A DNA stretch of 64,000 bases from Salinivirga cyanobacteriivorans (GTDB lineage: Bacteria > Bacteroidota > Bacteroidia > Bacteroidales > Salinivirgaceae). A program made the translations under genes and the position numbers. Under the pieces are notes generated by a model, which did no database searches, was not told the origin of the DNA, and worked only from the letters and a program-made list of their open reading frames with translations. Shown here piece by piece: positions 16,850 to 26,196 of this stretch (position 1 is its first letter; each line of letters starts with the position of its first letter). Location: assembly GCF_001443605.1 (NCBI RefSeq), contig NZ_CP013118.1, forward strand, positions 4,737,001-4,801,000, given 5' to 3'.

Positions 16850-17837
16850 TTTTAACCTCCTCTCCAAAACGTTTTGGTTTAGTGTAACGGTCTATAATTG
16901 GTACCGTAGCATTCATAATCAGTATGGCAAAAGAAACCCCTTCGGGATATGCACCCCAGTATCTGATAACCAGGGTTATGATACCAATTCCAACCCCGAA
17001 TATCACCTGTCCTTTGATGGTCATGGGTGAAGAAACCATATCGGTGGCCATATAAATAGCACCAATGAACAAACCACCGGTTAGTAAATGGAATGTAGGT
17101 TCTGGGTAAAGCTCAGGATTAATAGCGCGCATGATGGCAGCGAAAATAAATACTGTTGCGAAAATAGTCACCGGAGTTTGCCAGTTGATAATTTTACGTA
17201 CAACCATATAAATACCGCCGATTAGTAGTGCCAGTGCTGAAACTTCACCAATACAACCCGACATGTTTCCTACGAAATAGTCAAGTGCTGTAGGCAATTT
17301 ATCCATCACTTGCGACATTGGTTCATTATTCTGAAGGCCTTCTTTTAGCATTCCGAGCGGTGTGGCTCCTGTATATCCATCGGCAAGATGGAAGCGGTTG
17401 TTGGGCCAGGTTGTCATTTCTACGGGCCACGATATAAGCATAAAAACACGGCCAACGAGTGCCGGGTTAAAAATGTTTTTACCCAGTCCGCCAAACGACA
17501 TTTTCCCAACGCCGATAGCTACAAGCGAACCAACAATCATCATCCAGATGGGCAGGCTCGATGGCACATTAAAGGCCAAAAGCATACCTGTGATAATTGC
17601 AGATCCATCGAATGCCGAACGGGGCGATTCTTTGATTAAAAACTTTTGAATCAGCCATTCAAAAAACATGCTGGAAGCCACTGCAATGAGTGTTAGCTTC
17701 AGCGCATCCAGTCCAAAAAAGTAAACTGCAACCCCAAGTGCGGGTATCAGGCTGATCACAACTCCATACATAATGCTTCGTACAGAATCGTGTCCCTTGA
17801 CGTGGGGTGACGGTGATACGGTTAATAGTCTGTTCAT
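16842..17837 (-). CDS. rnfD: Rnf electron transport complex subunit D (covalent FMN)
   Basis: A 331-residue inner-membrane protein homologous to NqrB, beginning NRLLTVSPSPHVKGHDSVRSIM, with about nine or ten hydrophobic segments. YTGATPLGM near residue 178 is the FMN-attachment motif (flavin on its Thr). KMSFGGLGKNIFNPALVGR near residue 110 is another conserved segment. The ATG overlaps the rnfC stop by one base (TAATG). It forms the membrane core with RnfA, E and G and is a candidate site of ion translocation. Confidence 0.95.
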   Translation of the reverse strand: MNRLLTVSPSPHVKGHDSVRSIMYGVVISLIPALGVAVYFFGLDALKLTLIAVASSMFFEWLIQKFLIKESPRSAFDGSAIITGMLLAFNVPSSLPIWMMIVGSLVAIGVGKMSFGGLGKNIFNPALVGRVFMLISWPVEMTTWPNNRFHLADGYTGATPLGMLKEGLQNNEPMSQVMDKLPTALDYFVGNMSGCIGEVSALALLIGGIYMVVRKIINWQTPVTIFATVFIFAAIMRAINPELYPEPTFHLLTGGLFIGAIYMATDMVSSPMTIKGQVIFGVGIGIITLVIRYWGAYPEGVSFAILIMNATVPIIDRYTKPKRFGEEVKNG

Positions 17838-19168
17838 TATTGTTTTCTTGATCTGATTATTTGACTTACGTTAGATTTTCCCAGGCGGATGTAATCCAGC
17901 AAAGGTCTGTACGATGGACATGTGAATGAGCATGAACCACATTCGATACAATCCATAATACGGTCTGCTTCAGATTCTTTCCACATTTCATGTGTTGCAT
18001 AGTTCATGAGCTGGTAAGGTTCGAGTCCCATCGGGCATGCTGTTACACATTTACTGCAGCGAATGCAGGCTTCATAGTCTATGCGATGCGCCTCACTGTC
18101 TTTAAAAAGCAATACCCCGCTCGTGCCTTTAGTCACGGGTGCGGCTAAATCATTCAGCGCTTTTCCCATCATTGGTCCGCCGCTTACAACTTTGCCTGTA
18201 TCTTCTGGTAATCCGCCAGCGGCTTCAATAAGGTTTTCAACGGGCGTGCCAATGCGAACCATCAGATTTGAGGGTTTCTTAACAGATTTACCCGTAACGG
18301 TAACCACGCGTTCAATTAGCGGCTTGTTCTTTTGGACGGCCTCATAAACGGCAAAGGCGGTACCTACGTTTTGCACCACTGCACCCACCTCTATAGGTAG
18401 TTTACCCGAGGGCACTTCACGGTTCATTACAGCCTTAATTAATTGTTTCTCACCGCCTTGTGGGTATTTTACTTTCAACGGCACAATGTCAATTCCCGGA
18501 TACTCGACCGAAATTTTTCTGAGCTCTTCGATAGCATCGGGTTTATTGTTTTCAATACCAATAGCTGCTTTTTGTACACCTAAGGCAGTCATCAGAATAC
18601 GAATACCCATCATCATTTCATGCTTTTTCTCAAGCATCAGTCTGTGGTCGGCCGTGAGATATGGTTCGCATTCTACGCCATTGATAAGGAGCATTTCTGC
18701 TTTTTTACCTTCAGGCACCATTAGTTTTACATGGGTAGGGAAAGTTGCTCCACCCAAACCAACAATACCGGCAGCATTAATTTTATCTACGATTTCTTTT
18801 TGGTTGAGGTTAATGTCCTTTTTCAGCTCATCTGATTGGTCAATTTGTTCCTCCCATTCGTCGCCTTCTACTTTAATTATGACAGCCTGGCGACGATACC
18901 CACTGGCATCGTATACATTATCGATTTTTTGTACTACGCCCGATACAGATGAATGGATGTTGGCCGATACAAAACCACCGCTTTCGGCAATTACCGTACC
19001 TACTTTAACCTCATCTTTACGTTTTACCAGAACTTTAGCCGGAGCTCCTATGTGTTGAGCCACCGGTATACTTACGGTTTCGGGCAGAGGTAGTTTCTCT
19101 ATGGCAGCTCCGGCTGAAAATTTATTCTCTTCCGGATGCACACCGCCTATTTTAAATGTCTTTAACAT
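17837..19168 (-). CDS. rnfC: Rnf electron transport complex subunit C (NADH/ferredoxin-side iron-sulfur flavoprotein)
   Basis: A 443-residue peripheral subunit that carries the NAD site and FMN. The sequence shows GGVHPEENK at the N-terminus, GLGGATFPTHVKL near residue 135, NGVECEPYLTADHRLM near 163, and two cysteine clusters CIRCSKCVTACPMGL and CIECGSCSFTCP near 370-415 for two [4Fe-4S] centres. ATG 19168 is chosen over the TTG three bases upstream; AGGAGG lies six bases before it. The length is near the short end of the family, without the long alanine-rich tail seen in some gammaproteobacteria. It follows rnfB by 14 bp. Confidence 0.95.
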   Translation of the reverse strand: MLKTFKIGGVHPEENKFSAGAAIEKLPLPETVSIPVAQHIGAPAKVLVKRKDEVKVGTVIAESGGFVSANIHSSVSGVVQKIDNVYDASGYRRQAVIIKVEGDEWEEQIDQSDELKKDINLNQKEIVDKINAAGIVGLGGATFPTHVKLMVPEGKKAEMLLINGVECEPYLTADHRLMLEKKHEMMMGIRILMTALGVQKAAIGIENNKPDAIEELRKISVEYPGIDIVPLKVKYPQGGEKQLIKAVMNREVPSGKLPIEVGAVVQNVGTAFAVYEAVQKNKPLIERVVTVTGKSVKKPSNLMVRIGTPVENLIEAAGGLPEDTGKVVSGGPMMGKALNDLAAPVTKGTSGVLLFKDSEAHRIDYEACIRCSKCVTACPMGLEPYQLMNYATHEMWKESEADRIMDCIECGSCSFTCPSYRPLLDYIRLGKSNVSQIIRSRKQ

Positions 19169-19182
19169 CAATACCTCCTGTA

Positions 19183-20169
19183 TTAATTGTTTTGATTATT
19201 ATTGTTTTCTGTTTTGTTTTCGCTATCCTGATCTTTTTTTTCCTGTTTTTCAGGATTTTGCTTTTTAGCCTCGGGCTTCTGCTGCTGAGTTGCAGCTTTG
19301 GCAGTTGTTGCAGCTTTGGCCTTAGCCGGGTCTGCTTTTGGTTTGGCCTTGCGTGGTGGAAAATTATCTTCCAAAATAGCTCCTGTCGGACAAACGGGTG
19401 CACATTTGCGGCACAATTTACATTTATCGTAATCAATATAGGCCAGGTTGTTTACCATTGTAATGGCATCAAATGGACACTCTTTTACACATTTTCCACA
19501 TCCAATACAGGCCACTGAACATGCTTTTTTAGCCACGCCGCCCTTGTCTTCGTTCACACAACTAACATAAATCCGGCGTTCTTTTTTACCACGATTACGT
19601 AATTCAATAATGTTGCGCGGACAGGCATCAACACATGCTCCACATGCTACACAATTATCTTTAATTACCGGTAATCCGGTTTTTTCGTCCATGTAAATGG
19701 CATCAAAGTCACAGGCCTCAACGCAATCGCCTTCTCCGAGACAGCCATAGGGGCAATCGGTCTCTCCGGTATAAAGGTTGTGTGCAATGGCACACGAGGA
19801 GGCTCCTTCGTAATTTGTGACTCTTTTTCTGTGTTCGGGTGTACCATTACAGCGAACCACCGCTATTTGAGGTTCTTTTTCTTCAAGCTCTTTGCCCAAA
19901 ACTTTGGCTACGGCATTCATTGTGTCGTTCCCACCAACAGGGCAGTTGAAGTCCGAGATGTCATCTGCTTTTACCAGTGCTTCGGCAAAGTTTCTGCAAC
20001 CCGGAAATCCACATCCACCACAGTTTGCGGCAGGTAATATCTCTTCCACTTGATCGATTCTGGGATCTTCGTAAACCTTAAACTTTTTCGCAATAAAAAA
20101 GAGCACTACTGCTGCTACAGCTCCAAGTGCACTTAAGGTAATTACGGTGTAAATAATAATGTCGCTCAT
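19183..20169 (-). CDS. rnfB: Rnf electron transport complex subunit B (polyferredoxin)
   Basis: A 328-residue protein with one N-terminal membrane helix (about 5-27) and many cysteine motifs: CGGCGFPGCRNF near residue 49, CPYGCLGEGDCVEAC near 139, CVACGACVDACP near 173, CIGCGKCVKECP near 222 and CKLCRKCAPVCP near 251. It takes electrons from reduced ferredoxin and passes them to the membrane subunits. After residue 270 comes a low-complexity tail rich in Lys, Ala, Gln, Glu and Asn, about 55 residues long, which is not part of the conserved fold. The gene starts 4 bp after rseC and is followed by rnfC. Confidence 0.95.
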   Translation of the reverse strand: MSDIIIYTVITLSALGAVAAVVLFFIAKKFKVYEDPRIDQVEEILPAANCGGCGFPGCRNFAEALVKADDISDFNCPVGGNDTMNAVAKVLGKELEEKEPQIAVVRCNGTPEHRKRVTNYEGASSCAIAHNLYTGETDCPYGCLGEGDCVEACDFDAIYMDEKTGLPVIKDNCVACGACVDACPRNIIELRNRGKKERRIYVSCVNEDKGGVAKKACSVACIGCGKCVKECPFDAITMVNNLAYIDYDKCKLCRKCAPVCPTGAILEDNFPPRKAKPKADPAKAKAATTAKAATQQQKPEAKKQNPEKQEKKDQDSENKTENNNNQNN

Positions 20170-20173
20170 TGAA

Positions 20174-20578
20174 TTATGTGTTTTTCAGGTAAAACGAAAA
20201 TTGTTTTTGTATTTTGTTGCTCATTAGCTTTAATATGAGATAGTAAGGCACTAATGTTCCTAATGCTACAAGTCCGGCTACTGGTTCTGAATAATTGAGT
20301 ACAGTCAAAGTAACTACCGTGCCAAGTACTATTAAAAATGGTAAGATGTAACCCAGAAAAAGAGCTTTGAAACCAATGCTTTCAGCTCCGGTAACTGTAA
20401 CATGGTCTCCTTCCTGGTATGTTCTGCCTGATGTGCTAACATCAATAAATTTCTCTTTAACGTCTGAAAGATTGCATTTACCATTAAGTTGGCATGATGC
20501 ACAGGCAGCTTTATTTATGATTTTAACGGTTGCTCCGGATGAAGATGATTTTACTATTACGCCTTCATGTTCTATCAT
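20174..20578 (-). CDS. rseC: RseC/MucC-family membrane protein, first gene of the rnf operon
   Basis: A 134-residue protein of the SoxR-reducing-system RseC family: an N-terminal cytoplasmic part with cysteine pattern CASCQLNGKC (residues 25-34 or so) and two transmembrane helices near residues 70-110. Members act with Rnf in reducing SoxR or in sigma-E control in proteobacteria; in Bacteroidota the gene regularly heads the rnf operon, and its role there is unclear. ATG 20578 is preferred over a TTG twelve bases upstream because GGAG precedes it. The rnfB start follows 4 bp after its stop. Confidence 0.88.
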   Translation of the reverse strand: MIEHEGVIVKSSSSGATVKIINKAACASCQLNGKCNLSDVKEKFIDVSTSGRTYQEGDHVTVTGAESIGFKALFLGYILPFLIVLGTVVTLTVLNYSEPVAGLVALGTLVPYYLILKLMSNKIQKQFSFYLKNT

Positions 20579-20607
20579 CGCATACTCCAAATTGGTGAAT
20601 CTTCACG

Positions 20608-20615
20608 CAAAAGTA
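20608..20615 (-). promoter_or_regulatory. Possible -7 element of the rnf operon
   Basis: TACTTTTG on the minus strand, 29 nt before the rseC ATG. No TTTG at the expected -33 spacing, so tentative. No other start signal is needed for the seven tightly packed genes downstream. Confidence 0.45.
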
Positions 20616-21085
20616 TATATGTTTTAAAAAATTTTCTGCTTTAAAGCACCCTTTTTGACTATTTATAGCCTAATTTATTTTGAGTTTAAATAAAATGTTA
20701 ATCTGGCTTTTGTGGCGGTTTAGTAGTATTAATTGTAGTCAAATTGCATTAACGAATTTTAATAAGAAAATTGTATTTGTTTATAAAACAATTGAGCAAT
20801 AGTGTAATATAATTTTAAACTTTTTAAATGTTGCATATTCCCTTTTTGTAAAAGATTATTGTCTTTATAGGCTTTTTATTTTTAATAGTAAGATTTTCAG
20901 AAACAATACAGATTTACAGGTGTTTAAATAGTAAATGCTATAAAAGAGTCGGCGTATGACTTAAATTACAATGTAGTATTTTTAACTGTTTATAGTACAG
21001 CCTAAAATAGTTCTAGCCCTAAAAAACCTGCTTAAGTACCTTTTAAAAAAAGGCATGTGCTTTATCTAATAATGGGGACAGGGAC
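20616..21085. other. Gene-free divergent region between rnf operon and PAS kinase
   Basis: About 470 bp, very AT-rich, with no credible reading frame. It must hold the promoter of the kinase gene, but I found no exact TAnnTTTG on the plus strand. GGGGACAGGGACATG directly before the kinase start is a purine-rich ribosome-binding region. No strong hairpins or repeats were seen. Confidence 0.4.
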
Positions 21086-23560
21086 ATGAAAAAAAGAAAC
21101 ACAAAATACCAGGCATTACGCATTGCCATAATTATTGCATTGTTGGGTATCGCATGGATTCTTGGGTCTGATTTGTTGCTCGCCAATATTGCAAAGAGTT
21201 TCCACGAATACATACACATTCAGACCTATAAAGGGTGGTTTTTTGTAGTTATAGTGGCCATCATATTATACTACCTTGTAAATTACCAATTGGCTCTTAA
21301 TAATAAACTTTCTGATGAGCTTTTGCAGCATGAGATGAAGTTCAAAAACACTATGGAAAACATGCTGGAGGGTGTTCAAATAATAGATTTTAATTGGCGG
21401 TATAGTTATGTGAATGATGTAGCAGCACGCCATGGAATGAAGAGCAGGGAAGAGCTATTGGGAAAGACAATGATGGAGTGCTACCCGGGCATTGAAAAAA
21501 CCGATATGTTTCGGAAGTTAGAAAACTGTATGCATAATCGGCAGTACCATAAAATGGAAAACAGGTTTGAATTGCCCGATGGAAGTTCTGGATGGTTTGA
21601 GTTGGGTATACAGCCTGTTCCTGAGGGCATTTTCATTTTATCGCATGATATTACAGACAGGGTAGAAGCAGAGCAGAAAAATATAGAAGCTCAGCAGCGA
21701 TTAATCGAAGCTCAACGGATTGCTAAAATGGGCGATTTTACCTGGGATGTGCAAACTGGTGAAGTTACCTGGTCAGAAGCATTGCTTGATATGCTTGGAT
21801 ACTCCAGGGATCAGCAGATTGATTATGATATGATCAATAAATGGGTGCACCATCCAGATGATTTGGAATCGGTAACCAACTGGCTAAATGAGAGTATAAA
21901 GTCAGGTACTACAATACTGCAACCACACGAATATCGAATAAGAAAGAAAAATGGTGACCCGATTTATGTGCGCACTCAGGGAAAAATAAATATTCGAGAA
22001 GATGGTAGTAAAACCGTATTTGCTACAATACAGGATATTACCAATTTAAAAGAAAATGAGCTTAAACTTGAAGAGAGTGAGAAACGGTATAAAAACCTGT
22101 TTATGCAGTCGCCGGATGCTATTTTCATTAACCAGCAAGATGTAATAGTACTGGCCAATAAAGCATTTGTTAACCTTGTAAATGCTGGAGAAATTGAAGA
22201 TGTGATCGGAAAATCTCCATTTGATTTCTTCCATCCCGATTATCACGATCATGTAAGAGATAAAATACATAAAGTTCGTGAACAGGGCGTAGAGATATCA
22301 TCTTATGAAGAGCAATTAATCTCTGCTAAAGGCAGAATTATTGATGTTGATGTATACCGTTCAACATTTGAGCATGAGGGTTTCACAGGTATACATGTGA
22401 TTTTGAGAGATATTACAGAAAGCAAAAGGGCTAAACAAGCGCTAATTGAGAGCAAAAGGCAATTAAATACAGTAATGGGAAATTTGCCGGGTATGGCGTA
22501 CCACACAAGACTTGATGCTCAGTGGCCTATGGAGTTTGTAAGCGAAGGCTGTTTTGATTTAACTGGTTATACAACAGGAGAATTAACAGGATCAAAACAT
22601 ATAACTTTCAGCGATATTATTATTCCAGAAGATAATGATTATGTATGGAGTAGGGTCAATGAAATGATCAGTAAAGACAAGCAATTTGTATTAGAATACC
22701 GCATACAAAAAAAAGATGGTAGCATAAGATGGGTATGGGATAAAGGAATTGCGCTGCAAAAAGAAGATGAAGAAAACCATTCAATAGAAGGTTTTATTAT
22801 TGACATTACAGATTGGAAAGAAGCAGAAAAAGCCCTGGAAGAATACCAAAATGAACTTGAAGTAAAAGTACAGGAACGAACCGAGGAACTGGAAGCGTTT
22901 GCTTACTCTGTTAGTCATGACCTGCGTGCACCTTTAAGAGCCATTAATGGTTTTACCGATATATTAGTGGAAGAGTATGCTTCTGATCTGGATGATGAAG
23001 GGAAAAGGTTGGCTAACGTAATACAGAAAAACTCCCGGAATATGTCAATACTGATTGATGACCTGCTTACCTTCTCAAGGGCTGGTAGAAAAGCAATTCA
23101 ACCATCGAACATTAATATGCAGGAAATGGTAAAATCTGTGTATTATGAAGCTACCGCTGAAAAGGACCGGGAGCGAATAGATATAAAAGTTGGAAAAATA
23201 CCTAACTGCATGGCCGATACAAGCATGATGCGACAGGTCTGGATGAACCTGTTATCGAATGCAATAAAATATTCTTCAAAAACAGATAAACCGCGAATTG
23301 AAATAAACTGGAAAGAGGAAAATTCAAAGCTTATTTACTGCATTAAGGATAACGGTGTGGGCTTTAACGAACAATACATCGACAAACTTTTTGGCGTATT
23401 TCAAAGGTTACACAATGTAAAAGATTTTGAAGGTACAGGTGTTGGTTTGGCCCTTGTGGATAGAATTATAAGAAGGCATAATGGCGAAATATGGGCCAAA
23501 GGGGAAGAAAATAAAGGCGCAACTTTTTGCTTTTCAATTCCGAAACAAAACAAACAATAA
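21086..23560 (+). CDS. Membrane PAS-domain sensor histidine kinase
   Basis: An 824-residue kinase with two transmembrane helices (about 12-33 and 50-68) and a short periplasmic loop. Four PAS modules follow (about 84-195, 205-325, 330-450, 455-580), several ending in DIT repeats typical of PAS/PAC. A coiled coil (585-605) leads to the HisKA domain with phospho-accepting His611 in AYSVSHDLRAPLRAINGF, and a HATPase with N box MNLLSNAIKYSS, DNGVGF and GTGVGLALV. The dimerisation domain is the phytochrome-like type common in cyanobacteria and Bacteroidota. The next gene, 3 bp downstream, is a receiver of the Rcp1 type that normally partners such kinases. The signal is unknown. Confidence 0.92.
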   Translation: MKKRNTKYQALRIAIIIALLGIAWILGSDLLLANIAKSFHEYIHIQTYKGWFFVVIVAIILYYLVNYQLALNNKLSDELLQHEMKFKNTMENMLEGVQIIDFNWRYSYVNDVAARHGMKSREELLGKTMMECYPGIEKTDMFRKLENCMHNRQYHKMENRFELPDGSSGWFELGIQPVPEGIFILSHDITDRVEAEQKNIEAQQRLIEAQRIAKMGDFTWDVQTGEVTWSEALLDMLGYSRDQQIDYDMINKWVHHPDDLESVTNWLNESIKSGTTILQPHEYRIRKKNGDPIYVRTQGKINIREDGSKTVFATIQDITNLKENELKLEESEKRYKNLFMQSPDAIFINQQDVIVLANKAFVNLVNAGEIEDVIGKSPFDFFHPDYHDHVRDKIHKVREQGVEISSYEEQLISAKGRIIDVDVYRSTFEHEGFTGIHVILRDITESKRAKQALIESKRQLNTVMGNLPGMAYHTRLDAQWPMEFVSEGCFDLTGYTTGELTGSKHITFSDIIIPEDNDYVWSRVNEMISKDKQFVLEYRIQKKDGSIRWVWDKGIALQKEDEENHSIEGFIIDITDWKEAEKALEEYQNELEVKVQERTEELEAFAYSVSHDLRAPLRAINGFTDILVEEYASDLDDEGKRLANVIQKNSRNMSILIDDLLTFSRAGRKAIQPSNINMQEMVKSVYYEATAEKDRERIDIKVGKIPNCMADTSMMRQVWMNLLSNAIKYSSKTDKPRIEINWKEENSKLIYCIKDNGVGFNEQYIDKLFGVFQRLHNVKDFEGTGVGLALVDRIIRRHNGEIWAKGEENKGATFCFSIPKQNKQ

Positions 23561-23563
23561 AAT

Positions 23564-24004
23564 ATGATACATGAAGAATGCGAAATACTCATTGTAGAAG
23601 ATAACCCTGAAGATGCTGAATTGATGCTGCGGTCTTTAAAAAAGATGCATCTTGCAAATCAGGTTATTCATCTGGAAGATGGAGCAGAAGCACTCGATTT
23701 TATATTGAACCAGGGTGCATATGCTCAACGGAAAAATTTCATTGCTCCCAGGGTTATGCTACTCGATTTAAAACTTCCTAAAGTACATGGGTTGGAGGTT
23801 TTAAAAGTCATAAAATCTAATCCTGATACGAAAAATATTCCCGTGGTTATCGTAACATCTTCACGGGAGGATCCGGATATTAAAAAAGCCTACGAGCTCG
23901 GCGCTAACAGTTATATTGTGAAACCTATCGATTTTAAGGATTTTATGGACACCTTAAGTCATATTGGTTTTTATTGGATGGTTGTTAATGAGCGTCCGAA
24001 TTAA
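23564..24004 (+). CDS. Response regulator, Rcp1-like single receiver
   Basis: A 146-residue receiver domain protein. The acidic pocket is ILIVEDNPEDAEL (residues 8-20), the phospho-acceptor is Asp68 in MLLDLKLPKVHG, TSS near residue 98 and the lysine of IVKPIDF are present. The insertion GAYAQRKNFIAPR before the phosphorylation site is typical of the Rcp1 group that serves phytochrome-like kinases. It lies 3 bp after the PAS kinase and is its probable target. No output domain is present, so signalling is presumably by relay to the downstream hybrid kinase or by protein contact. Confidence 0.9.
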   Translation: MIHEECEILIVEDNPEDAELMLRSLKKMHLANQVIHLEDGAEALDFILNQGAYAQRKNFIAPRVMLLDLKLPKVHGLEVLKVIKSNPDTKNIPVVIVTSSREDPDIKKAYELGANSYIVKPIDFKDFMDTLSHIGFYWMVVNERPN

Positions 24005-24039
24005 ATAGTGCCTGCAAGAAAACTTTAATAACTGCGTTA

Positions 24040-24097
24040 TGACCATTTTGAAAACAGTCACTTACGAAAGTAAACTCCTTGATTTTCAAAATGGTCA
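24040..24097. repeat. Intergenic inverted repeat between two signalling genes
   Basis: TGACCATTTTGAAAA (24040-24054) and TTTTCAAAATGGTCA (24083-24097) form a perfect 15-bp stem with a 28-nt spacer. The flanks show weaker symmetry (AAGAAAACTTTAATA against TTGAAGTTTTATTA). There is no T-run directly after it, so it is not a standard terminator. It could be a processing or attenuation structure in the 170-bp gap, or a small repeat element. Confidence 0.7.
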
Positions 24098-24174
24098 AGC
24101 CTTGTTCTTGAAGTTTTATTACCAAGCACACGCAAAACCAGGTAGTTTTCTAGCTGAGACTAAATATATAAGTT

Positions 24175-26082
24175 ATGAATGAAAAATTAAAAATATTAAT
24201 TGCAGAAGACCTTGATTCAGATGCAGAATTTGCAATAAGAGAACTCAAGAAGGAATTTCATGATATAAATACACAGGTTGTGGATACTGAAGTTGGATTT
24301 AAAGCTGCTTTGGATAAATTTGAGCCTGATGCCGTTGTTTCAGATTACAGGATGCCTTCATTCAATGGCCTTAAGGCATTGGAAATTACTAAAAAGGTTA
24401 AACCCTTTATGGCATTTGTAATTCTTACTGGCTCTATGAACGAAGATACGGCAGTAGAATGCATGAAAGCCGGTGCCGATGATTATGTGATCAAAGAGCA
24501 TATCAGAAGGCTTGGGCCATCTCTAAGAGCTGCTTTGAGAAATAAAAAAATTGAACGTGAACATTACACTGCAGAGCAAAGCTTAAAAGAAAGTGAAGAA
24601 AGGTATCGTTCTTTAATTGAATACTCCAATGATGGTATTCTTTTATTGCTTAGCAACCAGATTATCCTTGTCAATAAGAAGCTTGAAAAAATTTTTGGAT
24701 ACACCAGACAAGAGATTGAGCAAGAAGATTTTGATATTATGCAGCTTATTGCAGAAGAGAGTCAGCAAGTTCTGCGGCAAAGATTCGAAAAAGTTCTTAC
24801 AGGTGAACCAATAAGCTCAAACTATGAGTTTAGAGGTATTACGAAGCAAGGTGAACAAATTGAGCTGGAAGCTTCTGTGAGCTATATTCATACCAAAGAT
24901 GGAGTTGTAACACAGGCTATTATCAGGGATATTACTGAAAAAAACCAAGATAAAAGAGCACTTATTAAAGCCAAAGAAAAAGCTGAAGAAAGCGATAAGC
25001 TTAAATCTGCTTTTTTGTTGAATATCAGCCATGAAGTGAGAACACCTTTAAACGGAATCCTGGGTTTTGTAAACCTTTTGACTTCTACAGATATCGATGA
25101 AAGCAAAAAGTTGTTATATGCGGAACAAATCAAAAATAGTAGTTACAGGCTAATGAATACCATTACCGATATTATAGAGCTGTCGCGTATTGAAACTGAC
25201 CAGTTGCAATACAAAGAATCAAAGATAGATCTGGAAGAGTTTATTCATGAACTGCACGAAGAATTTAAGGATAAAGCAGAGCAAAAAGGTTTGAAGTGGC
25301 ATGCAAATATCTCCGAACAATTGAACTATAACATTTTTACTGACAGGGAGAAGCTTAATCAGATTATGCATTACCTTCTGGATAATGCCATAAAATATAC
25401 AAACCATGGTGAAGTGCGTATCGATTGTAATGTAAGTGATGACAATATTGAAATCAATGTAAAAGATACAGGTATAGGGATTCATGAAGATCGACAAAAA
25501 GCTGTTTTTGATCGTTTTGTTCAGGCCGATACCAGTATGTCTAGAGATTATGAAGGTACAGGACTCGGACTCACTATAAGTCAAGGGCTTGCAAAATTAC
25601 TGGATGGAGATATCACCGTAAAATCGGAGAAAGGTCAGGGATCTGTCTTTAAGTTAGTATTACCATGTAAAACAGAAGCTAAAACTAATGTAAAACAAGA
25701 AATTGAAAAACAAAACCTTGACAATGTGAAGATAATGATTGTCGATGATGAAGAAACATCATTAATGTATCTCGAAGTGCTTTTGGCTGATTCTTTTAAT
25801 GAAATATTAGTTGCAAAAAACGGATTTGAAGCTATCGAGCTTTGCAAGGGTAATCCTGACATAGATATTATTTTAATGGATCTGAAAATGCCTCAAATGG
25901 ATGGTTATACTGCCACACAGGAGATCAGGTCTTTTAATCGTGATGTTGTTATTATCGCTCAATCTGCTCATGCTTTTGATGAAAATATTAAAAAGGCGCT
26001 GGATTTGGGTTGTGATGACTATATCACCAAACCTGTGAGCCATAAAAGAGTTTTAAAAAAAATAGAAAAGTTTTTAAATTAA
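24175..26082 (+). CDS. Hybrid histidine kinase: receiver-PAS-HisKA-HATPase-receiver
   Basis: A 635-residue soluble protein. The N-terminal receiver (about 5-125) has Asp57 in VVSDYRMPSFNG, a PAS domain follows (about 140-255), then HisKA with His286 in LLNISHEVRTPLNGILGF, a HATPase with YLLDNAIKYTNHG, DTGIGI and GTGLGLTIS, and a C-terminal receiver (about 515-635) with Asp569 in ILMDLKMPQMDG and a TKP lysine motif. No membrane helix is seen, so it senses internally or receives phosphate through its first receiver. With the upstream PAS kinase and Rcp1-like regulator it makes a plausible multi-step phosphorelay that lacks any DNA-binding output in this window. Confidence 0.92.
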   Translation: MNEKLKILIAEDLDSDAEFAIRELKKEFHDINTQVVDTEVGFKAALDKFEPDAVVSDYRMPSFNGLKALEITKKVKPFMAFVILTGSMNEDTAVECMKAGADDYVIKEHIRRLGPSLRAALRNKKIEREHYTAEQSLKESEERYRSLIEYSNDGILLLLSNQIILVNKKLEKIFGYTRQEIEQEDFDIMQLIAEESQQVLRQRFEKVLTGEPISSNYEFRGITKQGEQIELEASVSYIHTKDGVVTQAIIRDITEKNQDKRALIKAKEKAEESDKLKSAFLLNISHEVRTPLNGILGFVNLLTSTDIDESKKLLYAEQIKNSSYRLMNTITDIIELSRIETDQLQYKESKIDLEEFIHELHEEFKDKAEQKGLKWHANISEQLNYNIFTDREKLNQIMHYLLDNAIKYTNHGEVRIDCNVSDDNIEINVKDTGIGIHEDRQKAVFDRFVQADTSMSRDYEGTGLGLTISQGLAKLLDGDITVKSEKGQGSVFKLVLPCKTEAKTNVKQEIEKQNLDNVKIMIVDDEETSLMYLEVLLADSFNEILVAKNGFEAIELCKGNPDIDIILMDLKMPQMDGYTATQEIRSFNRDVVIIAQSAHAFDENIKKALDLGCDDYITKPVSHKRVLKKIEKFLN

Positions 26083-26196
26083 AAATTTATTATTTTTTAA
26101 GATATTTCTGAGCTCCCGGGCAAATTAATAAAGTTTTAAGCGAAGCCAGTTACTTCTATTTGAATAAAACTGTATGGGCTGAATATGTATTTTTAT

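Noticed and set aside
15085..20169. Na+-NQR (nqr) operon
   Set aside because: RnfB polyferredoxin and RnfC are present and NqrA and NqrF are absent, so the membrane subunits belong to Rnf.
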